From contig CANRKT010000031.1 of assembly GCA_947631255.1 (NCBI GenBank), forward strand, positions 1 to 41,849: a DNA stretch of 41,849 bases, written 5' to 3'. Below, piece by piece: positions 29,263 through 39,705 of the stretch (within the stretch, counting starts at the first letter, position 1; each line of letters begins with the position of its first letter). This stretch comes from an uncultured Enterobacteriaceae bacterium (GTDB taxonomy: Bacteria > Pseudomonadota > Gammaproteobacteria > Enterobacterales > Enterobacteriaceae). Position numbers and translations under genes: made by a program. The notes beneath the pieces are model-generated. The model searched no databases. It was given only the letters and a program-made list of their open reading frames with translations, and was not told the origin of the DNA.

Positions 29263-29802
29263 ATGAATGCCGCTGAGTATCTGGCTAGCACACTCAAAAA
29301 TCTACGTCATACCAGAGGATTCAGCCTGTCTCAGGCCGCTGAGCAAACAGGAGTTTCCAAGGCGATGCTCGGGCAAATAGAGCGTAATGAGTCAAGCCCG
29401 ACGGTGGCAACATTATGGAAAATCGCCACCGGGTTTAATGTGCCGTTTTCACTGTTTCTTGCGCCTTCCTCACCGCCGGTGCAGCCACTTTACAGCCCGC
29501 CGTTACAGGAAATGCAAATTGAGCCGCTATTTCCTTTTGATCCACAGTTGGGGTTTGATTATTTTTCGATAAGACTGACCCCCGGATCGCTTAGTGAGTC
29601 TTCCGCTCACGATATCGGTGTGATTGAACATGTCGTGGTGATTGGTGGGATACTTGATCTGCAACTTGAGGGGCAGTGGCATCAATTACAGGCGGGAGAC
29701 CGAAGACAGTTTGCCGGTGACAGGGCGCATAGTTATCGTAATAGTCAAACAGCAGAAGTACATTTTCACTCGCTGATCCATTACCCGGTTTCTGTAGACT
29801 AA
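29263..29802 (+). CDS. sutR: SutR (YdcN), XRE-cupin transcriptional regulator
   Basis: A 179-residue regulator with an N-terminal XRE/HipB-type helix-turn-helix at about 8-65. This includes GFSLSQAAEQTGVSKAMLG and the QIERNESSPTVATLWKIATG block identical to E. coli YdcN. A C-terminal cupin spans about 95-175 (VIEHVVVIGG, VHFHSLIHYP). The start at 29263 follows AAGGAG by 6 bases; the frame is open to 29182, but that region holds the operators. In E. coli SutR (YdcN) affects sulfur-utilisation genes. The histidines in the cupin (HVV, HFH) could hold a ligand or metal, but no ligand is known to me. It diverges from benE. Confidence 0.92.
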   Translation: MNAAEYLASTLKNLRHTRGFSLSQAAEQTGVSKAMLGQIERNESSPTVATLWKIATGFNVPFSLFLAPSSPPVQPLYSPPLQEMQIEPLFPFDPQLGFDYFSIRLTPGSLSESSAHDIGVIEHVVVIGGILDLQLEGQWHQLQAGDRRQFAGDRAHSYRNSQTAEVHFHSLIHYPVSVD

Positions 29803-30032
29803 ACGTCCCGCAGACTATCGGTAAGAGTGGGAAATGCAGATTTTCTCCTCTCTTCCTGTTATACGTCAAAAATCCAAAATTTAGATTTCCTCGCTATTCA
29901 CTGCAAGGCAATATCTCTCCAGGAACAAAATAAGGTTTGTCGTTAGTCTCAGAGAAGGGATCCCCCTGTTTTTGTGCAGGGGATATGACTACAATAGCCG
30001 CCTTTCATCTATAACAGAACTCGAAAACTATT

Positions 30033-31997
30033 ATGCGCCTGCCCGTAAATCAACTTGAATTACTCAGTCCTGCCCGCGATACCTCGATAGCCCGCGAAGC
30101 GATTCTTCATGGTGCTGATGCCGTCTATATCGGAGGTCCGGGTTTTGGTGCCCGCCATAACGCGGGCAATAGCTTGCGTGATTTGGCTGAACTGGTGCCT
30201 TTTGCTCACCGTTACGGGGTAAAAATTTTCGTCGCACTGAATACTATTCTGCATGACGATGAGCTAGAGCCTGCCAGACTGATGATCCATGATTTGTACC
30301 AGACGGGTATTGATGCCCTGATTGTACAGGATATGGGGATTCTGGAGATGGATCTGCCGCCGATAGAACTTCACGCGAGTACGCAGTGTGATATTCGCAG
30401 TGTCGAAAAAGCGAAATTTCTCTCCGATGTGGGCTTCTCGCAAATTGTACTGGCACGTGAGCTGAATCTGCAACAAATTGCCGCGATTCATCAGGAAGTT
30501 GATGCCACAATTGAGTTTTTCATCCACGGTGCACTGTGTGTTGCCTATTCAGGTCAGTGTAATATCTCTCATGCTCAGACGGGCCGGAGTGCTAACCGGG
30601 GTGATTGTTCCCAGGCCTGCCGTCTGCCTTATACCCTGAAAGATGACCAGGGGCGCGTGGTGGCGTATGAAAAACATCTGTTATCGATGAAAGATAACGA
30701 TCAGAGCGCCAACTTAGGTGCACTGATTGATGCTGGCGTTGGCTCCTTCAAGATTGAAGGGCGCTATAAAGATGTCAGTTACGTGAAGAATATCACCGCT
30801 TACTATCGTCAGTTACTGGATGAGCAAATGGAAGCCCGTGGTGACTTACGTCGTGCTTCCGCTGGTGTGTCCTCGCATTTCTTTATTCCGTCACCGGATA
30901 AAACTTTCCACCGTGGCAGTACCGATTACTTTGTCAATGAGCGCAAAATCGATATCGGTGCGTTTGACTCACCGAAATTTATCGGGCTTCAGGTCGGAGA
31001 AATTTTACGCGTCAGTAAAGAGCATCTTGATGCCGAGGTGACTGATACATTAAATAACGGCGATGGTCTGAATGTCCTGATTAAACGCGAAATTGTGGGC
31101 TTTCGCGCTAATACAGTAGAAAAAATTGGTAAAAATCAGTATCGGATTTGGCCAAATGAAATGCCAGACAAGCTGAAAAATATCCGCCCGCATCATCCGC
31201 TGAATCGCAATCTGGATCATAACTGGCAGCAAGCCTTACTGAAAACGTCCAGTGAACGCCGCATTGCTGTGGATATGGTGTTGAGTGGTTCTGCCGAGGA
31301 GCTGACGTTAACGCTGAAAAGCGAAGACGGTGTCAGTGTCAACCAGCAGTTAGTGGGGGCCTTTGAAACGGCTAATAATCCACAGCAGGCCTATAACAAC
31401 CTGCGTGATGGACTCAGTAAACTGGGGCAGACCCTCTACAGTGCGCGTCAGGTGGATATTACTTTGCCGATAGCGTTATTTGTGCCGAATAGCGCGCTGA
31501 ATCAGTTACGTCGTGATGCTATTGATGCTTTGACCGAAGCCCGTTTAGCGAATTATCAGTCCGGGCGCCGTAAAGCGGTAAGCGTTCCGGCACCGATTTA
31601 TCCTCAGACTCACTTGAGTTTCCTGGCAAACGTCTATAATCACAAAGCCCGGGAATTTTATCATCGCTACGGTGTGCAGTTAATTGATGCTGCCTATGAA
31701 GCGCATGAAGAGAAGGGTGACGTGCCGGTGATGGTAACTAAACATTGCCTGCGCTTTGCCTTTAACCTCTGTCCTAAGCAGGCAAAAGGCAATATTAAAA
31801 GCTGGAAAGCCACCCCGATGCAGCTGGTACAGGGAGACGAAACCCTGACATTAAAATTCGATTGTCGTCCCTGTGAAATGCATATTATCGGTAAAATGAA
31901 GAATCATATTTTGAAAATGCCATTACCCGGCAGTGTTGTTGCGACTATTAGCCCGGATGAATTAATGAAAACATTGCCACGGAAAGCGCAACCTTAA
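30033..31997 (+). CDS. rlhA: RlhA (YdcP), 23S rRNA 5-hydroxycytidine 2501 synthase, U32 peptidase family
   Basis: A 654-residue member of the peptidase U32 family; its E. coli counterpart YdcP/RlhA is needed for hydroxylation of C2501 in 23S rRNA. The U32 signature region is EFFIHGALCVAYSGQC, followed by GDCSQACRLPY, giving the cysteines thought to bind an iron-sulfur cluster. The N-terminal ELLSPARD and GADAVYIGGPGFGAR blocks are typical. A further Cys-rich segment is LRFAFNLCPKQAKG and FDCRPCEMHIIGKMKNH at the C-terminus. The start MRLPVNQLELLSPAR is chosen although the ribosome binding site is weak. A TACAAT -10-like element is at 29990-29995. A hairpin terminator follows. Confidence 0.94.
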   Translation: MRLPVNQLELLSPARDTSIAREAILHGADAVYIGGPGFGARHNAGNSLRDLAELVPFAHRYGVKIFVALNTILHDDELEPARLMIHDLYQTGIDALIVQDMGILEMDLPPIELHASTQCDIRSVEKAKFLSDVGFSQIVLARELNLQQIAAIHQEVDATIEFFIHGALCVAYSGQCNISHAQTGRSANRGDCSQACRLPYTLKDDQGRVVAYEKHLLSMKDNDQSANLGALIDAGVGSFKIEGRYKDVSYVKNITAYYRQLLDEQMEARGDLRRASAGVSSHFFIPSPDKTFHRGSTDYFVNERKIDIGAFDSPKFIGLQVGEILRVSKEHLDAEVTDTLNNGDGLNVLIKREIVGFRANTVEKIGKNQYRIWPNEMPDKLKNIRPHHPLNRNLDHNWQQALLKTSSERRIAVDMVLSGSAEELTLTLKSEDGVSVNQQLVGAFETANNPQQAYNNLRDGLSKLGQTLYSARQVDITLPIALFVPNSALNQLRRDAIDALTEARLANYQSGRRKAVSVPAPIYPQTHLSFLANVYNHKAREFYHRYGVQLIDAAYEAHEEKGDVPVMVTKHCLRFAFNLCPKQAKGNIKSWKATPMQLVQGDETLTLKFDCRPCEMHIIGKMKNHILKMPLPGSVVATISPDELMKTLPRKAQP

Positions 31998-32014
31998 GTA
32001 ATTAATGTGGCCAG

Positions 32015-32057
32015 AGAGTCAATACCCTTGTCACAGACGAGGATTATTGACTCTTTT
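32015..32057 (+). terminator. Intrinsic terminator of rlhA
   Basis: GAGTCAATA at 32016-32024 pairs with TATTGACTC at 32045-32053 and is followed by TTTT. The 20-base loop has its own CCT/AGG pairing. It lies 19 bp after the rlhA stop and separates it from the arn operon. Confidence 0.75.
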
Positions 32058-32129
32058 GGCGAGATAATAAACAAAAGCAATAGGTTGCTAACAGTATTGC
32101 CGTCATTTTATTATGGTTGTAATGATATT

Positions 32130-32146
32130 TTTAAGGCTGTGTTAAG
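32130..32146 (+). promoter_or_regulatory. PmrA (BasR)-type box upstream of arnB
   Basis: TTTAAG GCTGT GTTAAG matches the PmrA consensus YTTAAK-N5-YTTAAK at 11 of 12 specified positions with the correct 5-base spacer. It lies 149 bp upstream of the arnB start. A TTAAAT at 32156-32161 could be the -10 element. PmrA control of arnB is well known in Salmonella; the match here is by eye. Confidence 0.6.
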
Positions 32147-32294
32147 CATTTTCTGTTAAATTTCGCCACAGAATAAAAAAATTTAGCCGGATCAGGATCT
32201 ATTCTTCTAAGTGTTGTTATTCTATTTAGTCTGTCTGAACCATTATCCCAGCCTGTTTGTCGATGGACAGCGATTATATTAAGGAATCCATGTA

Positions 32295-33434
32295 ATGAGT
32301 GATTTTCTGCCGTTTTCACGTCCTGCATTTGGCGCAGAGGAAATTGCAGCAGTAACGGAAGTTATGGAGTCAGGATGGATCACAACTGGTCCTAAAAATC
32401 AGGCACTTGAGCAGGCTTTTTGTGAATTAACAGGGAATCAACATGCAATAGCTGTCAGTTCTGCCACTGGGGGAATGCATGTCACATTAATGGCTTTAGG
32501 TATTCAGGCTGGCGATGAGGTGATCACCCCCTCAATGACTTGGGTTTCAACACTGAACATGATTTGCTTGCTGGGTGCTGAGCCAGTGATGATTGATGTT
32601 GACCGCGATACTTTAATGGTGACACCTGAGGCGATTGAAGCGGCGATTACACCACGAACTAAAGCGATTATACCGGTTCACTATGCTGGTGCGCCGGCAG
32701 ACATGGACGCGATCCACGAGATTGGCAAGCGTTATGGTATTCCGGTTATTGAAGATGCAGCGCATGCTGCGGGCACGGAATATAAAGGCCAGCATGTTGG
32801 CCGTAGTGGTACGGCGATTTTTTCTTTCCACGCTATCAAAAATATGAGCTGCGCCGAGGGCGGGCTGATCGTCACTGATGACAGTAAGTTAGCGGCACGC
32901 ATTCGCAGCCTTAAATTTCATGGTCTGGGCGTAGATGCGTTCGACAGACAAACCCACGGTCGAGCGCCACAAGCCGAAGTTATCTCCCCGGGATTTAAAT
33001 ATAACCTCGCCGATATTAATGCTGCGATTGCTCTGACGCAGTTAGATAAGCTACCACAGCTGAATGCTCAGCGTCATGAAATCGCCCAGCGCTATCTGCG
33101 TGAACTGGCTGATACCCCATTCTTACCGCTGGCCATTCCTGGCTGGGAACATCGTCACGCCTGGCATTTATTTATTATTCGGGTTGATGAGGAGCGCTGT
33201 GGTATTTCGCGCAGCGGGCTGATGGAAGCCTTAAAAGCACGCAATATTGGCAGTGGACTGCATTTCCGCGCCGCGCACACACAAAAATATTATCGCGAGC
33301 GATTTCCCCAACTATATTTACCGAACACTGAGTGGAACAGTGAGCGTATTTGCTCTATTCCACTGTTTCCAACCATGACTGATGACGATACCACTCGCGT
33401 CATTCATGCTTTACGCGAGATTGCAGGGCAATAA
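32295..33434 (+). CDS. arnB: ArnB, UDP-4-amino-4-deoxy-L-arabinose aminotransferase
   Basis: PLP-dependent enzyme that converts UDP-4-keto-pentose to UDP-4-amino-4-deoxy-L-arabinose (UDP-L-Ara4N), using glutamate. It has 379 residues, the family length. The PLP lysine is K182 in [15 protein letters not shown]. Other DegT/DnrJ/EryC1-family blocks are [11 protein letters not shown] (phosphate-binding), [13 protein letters not shown] with the PLP aspartate, and [18 protein letters not shown]. It opens the seven-gene arn operon. The start has AAGGA upstream, with an ATG-TAA start-stop pair (32290-32295) overlapping its first base. arnC begins one base after its stop. Confidence 0.97.
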   Translation: MSDFLPFSRPAFGAEEIAAVTEVMESGWITTGPKNQALEQAFCELTGNQHAIAVSSATGGMHVTLMALGIQAGDEVITPSMTWVSTLNMICLLGAEPVMIDVDRDTLMVTPEAIEAAITPRTKAIIPVHYAGAPADMDAIHEIGKRYGIPVIEDAAHAAGTEYKGQHVGRSGTAIFSFHAIKNMSCAEGGLIVTDDSKLAARIRSLKFHGLGVDAFDRQTHGRAPQAEVISPGFKYNLADINAAIALTQLDKLPQLNAQRHEIAQRYLRELADTPFLPLAIPGWEHRHAWHLFIIRVDEERCGISRSGLMEALKARNIGSGLHFRAAHTQKYYRERFPQLYLPNTEWNSERICSIPLFPTMTDDDTTRVIHALREIAGQ

Positions 33435-33435
33435 G

Positions 33436-34416
33436 ATGATAACTACGGACATAATCAAAAAAGTTTCGGTTGTAATACCGGTTTTTAATGAACAGGAAAG
33501 TTTGCCTGAACTTATTCGCCGAACGACGGAAGCTTGTCAGCAATTAAACCGCGATTATGAAATTTTGCTGGTGGACGACGGCAGCAGTGATAATTCCGCC
33601 GCCATGTTAACTAAAGCCGCTGAAGAAGCGGGAAGCCATGTCATTGCGATATTGCTGAACCGTAACTATGGTCAGCACTCTGCCATTATGGCGGGTTTCA
33701 GCCATGTTACTGGCGATCTGATAGTCACGCTTGATGCTGACTTACAGAATCCACCGGAAGAGATCCCTCGTCTGGTAGAAAAAGCGGATGAAGGCTATGA
33801 CGTGGTTGGTACCGTGCGTCAGAACCGCCAGGACAGCTGGTTCCGTAAGCGTGCCTCTAAAATGATCAACCATTTGATTCAGCGTACCACCGGAAAAGCG
33901 ATGGGTGACTATGGTTGCATGCTTCGTGCCTATCGTCGTCACATTATTGATGCGATGCTGAATTGCCATGAACGCAGTACCTTCATTCCTATTCTGGCTA
34001 ATACCTTCGCCCGTCGTGCGGTGGAGATCCCAGTGCATCACTCAGAGCGCCAGTTTGGTGACTCCAAGTACAGCATTATGGGCCTGATTAATTTGATGTA
34101 TGACTTGATAACTTGTCTGACGACCACACCGCTGCGCCTGTTGAGTGTCGTCGGAAGTGTTATCGCGTTATCAGGTTTTGCTTTAGCCGTATTACTGGTG
34201 ATATTACGCCTCGCTTTAGGCCCACAGTGGGCTGCCGATGGCGTATTTATGCTGTTCGCCGTGCTATTTACATTTATTGGTGCACAGTTTATCGGTATGG
34301 GGCTGCTCGGAGAGTATATCGGTCGTATCTATAACGACGTACGTGCTCGGCCGCGTTATTTCATTCAGCGAATTGTTAGCAATAAACAAGCTTCATCTTC
34401 AGAGGGTCATTTATAA
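33436..34416 (+). CDS. arnC: ArnC, undecaprenyl-phosphate 4-deoxy-4-formamido-L-arabinose transferase
   Basis: Membrane glycosyltransferase that moves the formylated Ara4N from UDP to undecaprenyl phosphate on the cytoplasmic face. From ATG at 33436 it has 326 residues (E. coli about 322). The open frame to 33382 overlaps arnB and lacks similarity. A GT-A family 2 domain occupies about 8-230, with [26 protein letters not shown] and the metal-binding [10 protein letters not shown]. Two transmembrane segments follow at about 235-260 and 268-292. Its stop shares one base with the arnA start (TAATG), indicating translational coupling. Confidence 0.97.
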   Translation: MITTDIIKKVSVVIPVFNEQESLPELIRRTTEACQQLNRDYEILLVDDGSSDNSAAMLTKAAEEAGSHVIAILLNRNYGQHSAIMAGFSHVTGDLIVTLDADLQNPPEEIPRLVEKADEGYDVVGTVRQNRQDSWFRKRASKMINHLIQRTTGKAMGDYGCMLRAYRRHIIDAMLNCHERSTFIPILANTFARRAVEIPVHHSERQFGDSKYSIMGLINLMYDLITCLTTTPLRLLSVVGSVIALSGFALAVLLVILRLALGPQWAADGVFMLFAVLFTFIGAQFIGMGLLGEYIGRIYNDVRARPRYFIQRIVSNKQASSSEGHL

Positions 34417-36398
34417 TGAAAGCAGTAGTTTTTGCCTATCACGAGATGGGCTGTGTAGGGGTTCGCGCTCTGGTTGAAGCTGGTTATGATATTTCGGCTA
34501 TTTATACGCATCCTGATAATGCAGCAGAGAATAATTTCTTTGGTTCCGTCGCCCGTACTGCAGCAGAGTTTGGTATTCCGGTATTTGCTCCTGAGGATGT
34601 CAACCATCCACTGTGGGTTTCGCGTATTCAAGAAAGTGAGCCAGAAGTCATTTTCTCTTTCTACTACCGTAACCTGCTGAGTGAAGAGATCCTGAACAGC
34701 GCGAAAATAGGCGCATTCAATTTACATGGTTCCCTGTTACCAAAATTCCGTGGTCGCGCGCCGTTAAACTGGGTCCTGGTTAAAGGTGAAACTGAAACCG
34801 GCGTGACCTTACACCGCATGGTGAAACGTGCTGATGCTGGTGATATTGTGGCGCAGGAACGAGTGGCGATTACTGCCGATGAGACTGCTCTGACGCTGCA
34901 CCACAAACTGTGTGCCACTGCTAAATCACTGCTGGCAAACGCACTACCCGCAATTAAAAGCGGTCAGTTTAGCGAAACGGCACAGGACGAAAGTCAGGCA
35001 AGCTGCTTTGGCCGTCGCTCACCGGAAGATGGCGCGATTGCCTGGACCGGATCAGCACTGGAAGCGCATAACCTGGTGCGTGCTGTGACAGAGCCATGGC
35101 CGGGTGCCTACGGCTATGTCGGTGGTGGAAAATTCATTATCTGGAAAAGCCGTATTGTAGAAAACACCACCGGTGCTAGAGCTGGGACTGTGCTTTCTGT
35201 GGATCCACTGGTTATTGCCTGTGGCGAGGGTGCACTGGAAGTAGTGACCGGTCAGGCTGACAATGGTGTCTACATGCAAGGCGCTCAGCTGGCACAGTCA
35301 CTGGGTCTGGTGAGTGGTGCAATTCTGAGCAATAAACCCGTATCTGCCGTGAAGCGCCGTACTCGTGTGCTTATCCTCGGTGTGAATGGTTTTATTGGTA
35401 ACCATCTGACAGAACGTCTGCTGCAAGATGATAACTTTGAAATCTTTGGTCTGGACATCGGTTCTGATGCGATCAGTCGCTTCCTGAGTAACGATCGTTT
35501 CCACTTTGTCGAAGGTGATATCAGTATCCATTCCGAGTGGATCGAATACCACATTAAGAAATGTGATGTTGTCCTGCCTCTGGTGGCGATAGCAACGCCA
35601 ATCGAGTATACCCGTAACCCACTGCGCGTATTTGAGCTCGATTTCGAAGAAAACCTGAAAATCATCCGTGATTGTGTGAAATACAAAAAACGGATCATCT
35701 TCCCATCCACTTCTGAAGTGTATGGCATGTGTTCTGATGAGGAGTTTGATGAAGATAACTCACCGCTGACTGTTGGCCCAATCAACAAACAGCGTTGGAT
35801 TTACTCCGTTTCTAAACAGCTGCTGGACCGCGTTATCTGGGCTTACGGTGAAAAAGAAGGCTTACGCTTTACCCTGTTCCGTCCGTTTAACTGGATGGGG
35901 CCACGTCTGGATAACCTAAATGCCGCGCGTATCGGTAGTTCACGTGCAATTACTCAGCTGATCCTGAACCTCGTTGAAGGTTCACCGATCAAACTGATTG
36001 ATGGTGGTCGTCAGAAGCGTTGCTTCACCGACATCAGTGAAGGTATTGAAGCCTTGTTCCGTATTATTGAGAACAAGAACCAGAACTGTGACGGGCAGAT
36101 TATTAATATCGGAAACCCAGAAAACGAAGCGAGTATCAAACAACTGGCAGAAATGTTGCTTTCAAGCTTCGAACGTCACCCACTGCGTAGCCAATTCCCA
36201 CCGTTTGCTGGTTTCCGTGAAATAGAAAGTAGCGCTTATTACGGTAAAGGCTACCAGGACGTGGAACACCGCAAACCCAGTATCCGTAATGCTCAGCGTT
36301 TGCTGGACTGGACTCCAACAGTTGAAATGGATCAGACCATCGATGAAACTCTGGACTTCTTCCTGAAAACCGTTGATTTAACGGATAGCGATTCATGA
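34416..36398 (+). CDS. arnA: ArnA, bifunctional UDP-Ara4N formyltransferase / UDP-glucuronate decarboxylase
   Basis: Two-domain enzyme supplying both the first and third steps of the pathway: oxidative decarboxylation of UDP-glucuronate and N-formylation of UDP-Ara4N. It has 660 residues, as in E. coli. The N-terminal formyltransferase domain (1-304) has N102, H104 and D140, with the [13 protein letters not shown] block. The C-terminal short-chain dehydrogenase domain (about 315-660) has the NAD loop GVNGFIGNH at 322-330, S433 and E434 in STSEVYG, Y463 and K467 in YSVSKQ, and R619. All the catalytic residues known in the E. coli enzyme are therefore present. It overlaps arnC by 1 base and arnD by 4 bases. 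Confidence 0.98.
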   Translation: MKAVVFAYHEMGCVGVRALVEAGYDISAIYTHPDNAAENNFFGSVARTAAEFGIPVFAPEDVNHPLWVSRIQESEPEVIFSFYYRNLLSEEILNSAKIGAFNLHGSLLPKFRGRAPLNWVLVKGETETGVTLHRMVKRADAGDIVAQERVAITADETALTLHHKLCATAKSLLANALPAIKSGQFSETAQDESQASCFGRRSPEDGAIAWTGSALEAHNLVRAVTEPWPGAYGYVGGGKFIIWKSRIVENTTGARAGTVLSVDPLVIACGEGALEVVTGQADNGVYMQGAQLAQSLGLVSGAILSNKPVSAVKRRTRVLILGVNGFIGNHLTERLLQDDNFEIFGLDIGSDAISRFLSNDRFHFVEGDISIHSEWIEYHIKKCDVVLPLVAIATPIEYTRNPLRVFELDFEENLKIIRDCVKYKKRIIFPSTSEVYGMCSDEEFDEDNSPLTVGPINKQRWIYSVSKQLLDRVIWAYGEKEGLRFTLFRPFNWMGPRLDNLNAARIGSSRAITQLILNLVEGSPIKLIDGGRQKRCFTDISEGIEALFRIIENKNQNCDGQIINIGNPENEASIKQLAEMLLSSFERHPLRSQFPPFAGFREIESSAYYGKGYQDVEHRKPSIRNAQRLLDWTPTVEMDQTIDETLDFFLKTVDLTDSDS

Positions 36399-37291
36399 AA
36401 AAAGTCGGCCTGCGCATAGATGTCGACACCTGGCGAGGCACCCGTCAAGGGGTGCCTAACCTTCTGGAAACGCTAGGTTTACACAAAACACAGGCAACGT
36501 TTTTCTTCAGTGTAGGGCCAGATAACATGGGACGCCATTTATGGCGTCTTATCAAACCTCAGTTTCTGTGGAAAATGTTACGTTCTAACGCTGCATCACT
36601 CTACGGCTGGGATATCTTACTGGCCGGCACTGCCTGGCCTGGTAAGCTGATTGGTAAAGGGAATGCGGATATCATTCGTGCCTCGTGTGAACAGCATGAA
36701 GTCGGGTTACATGCCTGGGATCATCACGCCTGGCAAGCTTTTGCCGGGGTGTGGGATAAACCGGCGATGGAACGACAAATTGCGCTCGGACGTGATGCCC
36801 TGGAGCAGATTACGGGTCAATCGGTTAACTGTTCTGCTGTCGCAGGCTGGCGTGCCGATGAGCGGGTGATTGAAGCGAAAGCCACTTTTCCTTTCTACTA
36901 CAACAGTGACTGTCGCGGGACGACGCCTTTTATTCCTCAACTGGCGGATGGCACCTTAGCGGCACCACAAATTCCAGTCACGCTACCAACCTGGGATGAA
37001 GTTATTGGATCCAGTGTCAGTAAAGAGGACTTCAATCGTTTTATCCTCGATAAAATCCATCAGGACGAGGGAGTCCCTGTCTATACCATCCATGCGGAAG
37101 TGGAAGGGATGGTGATGAGAGAGTCGTTTAATGAATTGCTGACAATGGCACGTGCCGAAGGGATTGAATTCTGTCCGTTACGTGAGCTTCTGCCTGATGA
37201 TTTAACAACCCTACCCAGAGGAAGAGTCATTCGTGGCACTCTTTCCGGCCGCGAAGGATGGCTGGGCTGTCAACAACTTATCGAGAATTGA
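36395..37291 (+). CDS. arnD: ArnD, 4-deoxy-4-formamido-L-arabinose-phosphoundecaprenol deformylase
   Basis: Polysaccharide-deacetylase-family metalloenzyme that removes the formyl group from undecaprenyl-phosphate-linked Ara4FN, making the pathway irreversible. It has 298 residues. The NodB-type motif 1 is [10 protein letters not shown] with D9 and D11. The metal histidines lie in [13 protein letters not shown] near residue 107. The later motifs WRADERV and TIHAEVEGM are also visible. The start codon overlaps the arnA stop (ATGA). A 4-base gap precedes arnT. It probably sits at the inner membrane, facing its lipid substrate. Confidence 0.96.
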   Translation: MKKVGLRIDVDTWRGTRQGVPNLLETLGLHKTQATFFFSVGPDNMGRHLWRLIKPQFLWKMLRSNAASLYGWDILLAGTAWPGKLIGKGNADIIRASCEQHEVGLHAWDHHAWQAFAGVWDKPAMERQIALGRDALEQITGQSVNCSAVAGWRADERVIEAKATFPFYYNSDCRGTTPFIPQLADGTLAAPQIPVTLPTWDEVIGSSVSKEDFNRFILDKIHQDEGVPVYTIHAEVEGMVMRESFNELLTMARAEGIEFCPLRELLPDDLTTLPRGRVIRGTLSGREGWLGCQQLIEN

Positions 37292-37295
37292 GTAG

Positions 37296-38957
37296 ATGAA
37301 TTCAGTAAAATATGGCGGCGCTTTGCTGGTCTGTTTTATCTTGCTTTATTTGGCTCCGCTGGAGTTTCGTGACCTGTGGCAGCCTGACGAGACGCGTTAT
37401 GCGGAAATCAGCCGGGAGATGCTGGCATCGGGTAACTGGATTGTTCCGCACTTCCTTGAACTGCGCTATTTCGAGAAACCGGTAGCAGGTTACTGGATCA
37501 ATAATATTAGCCAGTGGCTGTTTGGGCACAATAACTTTTCTGTTCGTTTTGGTTCCGTTTTCTCAGTCACTCTCAGTGCATTAATGACCGGTTGGCTGGC
37601 TTTCCGCTTATGGCGCGATAAGACCATCGCCATTCTTTCCAGCGTGATTTTTCTCACCTGTTTGCTGGTCTATGCTATCGGAACCTATTCAGTTCTCGAC
37701 CCGATGCTCACCCTGTGGCTGACTGCTGCGCTATGTTGCTTTTGGGGAGCCTCAACGGCTAAAACCACAGCAGGTAAAGTCGGGGGGTATGTGCTGCTGG
37801 GCCTCGCCTGTGGTATGGGTGTGATGACCAAGGGCTTCCTGGCGCTGGCTGTTCCGGTTATCGGTGTATTACCCTGGGTATTTGCTCAAAAACGCTGGAA
37901 AGAAGTTCTGCTGTTTGGACCTATTGCGATTATCAGTGCCATTCTGATCACTTTACCCTGGGCACTGGCGGTGGCGAAAGCCGAGCCGGATTACTGGAAT
38001 TACTTTTTCTGGGTTGAGCATATTCAACGTTTTGCCGAGAAAGATGCCCAGCATAAAGCGCCTTTCTGGTATTACATTCCTTTCCTGATTGCCGGAAGCC
38101 TGCCGTGGCTAGCGTTATTGCCCGGAGCGCTTAAACGCAGTTTCCAGGAACGTCGTGAGCAAAACGGGGCGTTTTATTTACTGGGCTGGGTCGTCATGCC
38201 TATTCTGCTCTTCAGTATTGCCAAAGGCAAACTGCCGACCTACATTCTGCCTTGTTTTGCTCCGCTGGCGATTTTAATGGCGCGCCATGCAGTACTGCTG
38301 GCAAAAACGGGATCGCGAACCTTGCGGGTTAATGGTTGGATTAACCTGGGGTTCGGCACCCTGTGTGTACTCGTGGTTCTGTTAGTGCTGTCTCCATTTG
38401 GCTTGGCAAAAAATCCGGTGTATGAAGCGGGCGAAAACGGCAAAGTGATACTTGCAGTCATTGCTTTTGCTGTCTGGGGGCTGGTCGGTGCTCTGACACT
38501 GTGTCGCAGTACTCAGCGCTGGTTCTGGGCCGCCGCCTGTCCACTAGGCCTTGCGTTGCTGGTTGGGGTGGTTATCCCGGAAAAAGTTATTCACTCGAAA
38601 CAACCTCAAGAATTTATTGAGGTGGTTCGTCCCAAGCTTGAAGAGAGTCGCTATATTCTGACCAATAATGTGGGTGTCGGCGCCGGAATTGCCTGGGAAC
38701 TGAAACGTAGTGATATTACGCTGTATAGCAATAAGGGCGAGGTCAACTACGGGTTGAGTTACCCGGATGCTCAGCATCGCTATGTTGATGGTTCGGACTT
38801 TGCCGCCTGGCTGGCTGAGCATCGTCGGGAAGGTAACGTCTCGCTGGTTATCTTGTTGTCCAGAAACAGTAAGTTGAGTGACCGTGGATTACCTGCTGCG
38901 GACTACGAATACAATGATGGGCGACTGGTACTGTTGCAGTACAACAAATTACCATGA
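37296..38957 (+). CDS. arnT: ArnT, undecaprenyl phosphate-alpha-L-Ara4N transferase
   Basis: Integral-membrane GT-C glycosyltransferase that transfers Ara4N from the undecaprenyl carrier to lipid A in the periplasm. This lowers negative charge and gives polymyxin resistance. It has 553 residues (E. coli 550). The first periplasmic loop carries the catalytic-type acidic motif [18 protein letters not shown]. The middle holds about eleven further hydrophobic segments up to about residue 440. A soluble periplasmic domain of about 110 residues closes the protein. The start ATG at 37296 follows arnD by 4 bases, and its stop overlaps arnE (ATGA). Confidence 0.97.
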   Translation: MNSVKYGGALLVCFILLYLAPLEFRDLWQPDETRYAEISREMLASGNWIVPHFLELRYFEKPVAGYWINNISQWLFGHNNFSVRFGSVFSVTLSALMTGWLAFRLWRDKTIAILSSVIFLTCLLVYAIGTYSVLDPMLTLWLTAALCCFWGASTAKTTAGKVGGYVLLGLACGMGVMTKGFLALAVPVIGVLPWVFAQKRWKEVLLFGPIAIISAILITLPWALAVAKAEPDYWNYFFWVEHIQRFAEKDAQHKAPFWYYIPFLIAGSLPWLALLPGALKRSFQERREQNGAFYLLGWVVMPILLFSIAKGKLPTYILPCFAPLAILMARHAVLLAKTGSRTLRVNGWINLGFGTLCVLVVLLVLSPFGLAKNPVYEAGENGKVILAVIAFAVWGLVGALTLCRSTQRWFWAAACPLGLALLVGVVIPEKVIHSKQPQEFIEVVRPKLEESRYILTNNVGVGAGIAWELKRSDITLYSNKGEVNYGLSYPDAQHRYVDGSDFAAWLAEHRREGNVSLVILLSRNSKLSDRGLPAADYEYNDGRLVLLQYNKLP

Positions 38958-39277
38958 ATAGCCTGATGATAATCTTGGCCAGCCTGCTGAGCTGTGCTGG
39001 CCAGTTATGTCAGAAACAGGCAGCCCAAGGGGGCGGGCGACATCATCTGATGATTTGGCTGGGACTCAGCATCTTGATGCTGGGTCTCGGCATGCTGGTA
39101 TGGCTGTGGGTACTGCAGCATATTGATGTCAGTATTGCTTATCCCATGCTGAGCCTGAATTTTATCTTTGTCACCCTGGCGGCACGCTGGATCTGGAAAG
39201 AACGTATTTCCCTGCATCACTGGCTGGGACTGGTGTTAATCATGTCAGGTATTGTGATGCTAGGAGTAACTGTCTGA
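38954..39277 (+). CDS. arnE: ArnE, undecaprenyl-phosphate-Ara4N flippase subunit
   Basis: Small EmrE-like membrane protein, 107 residues with four transmembrane segments (about 2-20, 32-52, 57-78 and 84-104). With ArnF it is proposed to flip the Ara4N-lipid carrier to the periplasmic face. The block [21 protein letters not shown] and the end [13 protein letters not shown] are typical of the family. It overlaps arnT by 4 bases, and its stop shares one base with the arnF start (TGATG). Confidence 0.94.
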   Translation: MNSLMIILASLLSCAGQLCQKQAAQGGGRHHLMIWLGLSILMLGLGMLVWLWVLQHIDVSIAYPMLSLNFIFVTLAARWIWKERISLHHWLGLVLIMSGIVMLGVTV

Positions 39278-39675
39278 TGGGTTATCTATGGGCATTATGC
39301 AGTGTGCTGTTAGTGAGTGGTGCACAACTGGCCATGAAGTGGGCGGTAATGCAATTTCCGCCAGCGACCTTCGAACTGACATTTTTATCTGCGGTTCTGT
39401 TTGAAAATATGCCAGGGCTGCTGGCCTTATTTTGTGGCCTGCTAGCCTATGCCTTGTCGATGGTATGCTGGTATTTAGCCCTGCGCCGGATCCCGTTGAG
39501 TAAAGCTTATCCATTACTCAGTCTGAGCTATGTTCTTGTCTGGGCTGCGGCTATTGCACTTCCCTGGCTTAATGAGCCATTCAGTATATTGAAACTGGTT
39601 GGGGTAGGAAGCATCTTTATCGGCTTGTTGCTGATTTTCATTCCGGCACGTTCGTTGACGATAAATAAGGCCTGA
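39277..39675 (+). CDS. arnF: ArnF, undecaprenyl-phosphate-Ara4N flippase subunit
   Basis: Partner of ArnE, 132 residues with four transmembrane segments. It has the small-multidrug-resistance-like repeat seen in ArnE (RIPLSKAYPLLSLSYVLVWAAA). It is the last gene of the arn operon; the usual E. coli neighbour pmrD is not present downstream. No strong terminator follows within the 30 bp before the next gene, so read-through into the DUF2164 gene is likely. Confidence 0.94.
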   Translation: MGYLWALCSVLLVSGAQLAMKWAVMQFPPATFELTFLSAVLFENMPGLLALFCGLLAYALSMVCWYLALRRIPLSKAYPLLSLSYVLVWAAAIALPWLNEPFSILKLVGVGSIFIGLLLIFIPARSLTINKA

Positions 39676-39705
39676 TGTAGTTCACTTCTTATCTGAAGGA
39701 TATTT

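Noticed and set aside
32141-32160. TGTTAA direct repeat before arnB as a PhoP box
   Set aside because: The PhoP box needs GTTTA-type hexamers 11 bp apart; here the repeat is TGTTAA with 14-bp spacing. The PmrA-type match is better.
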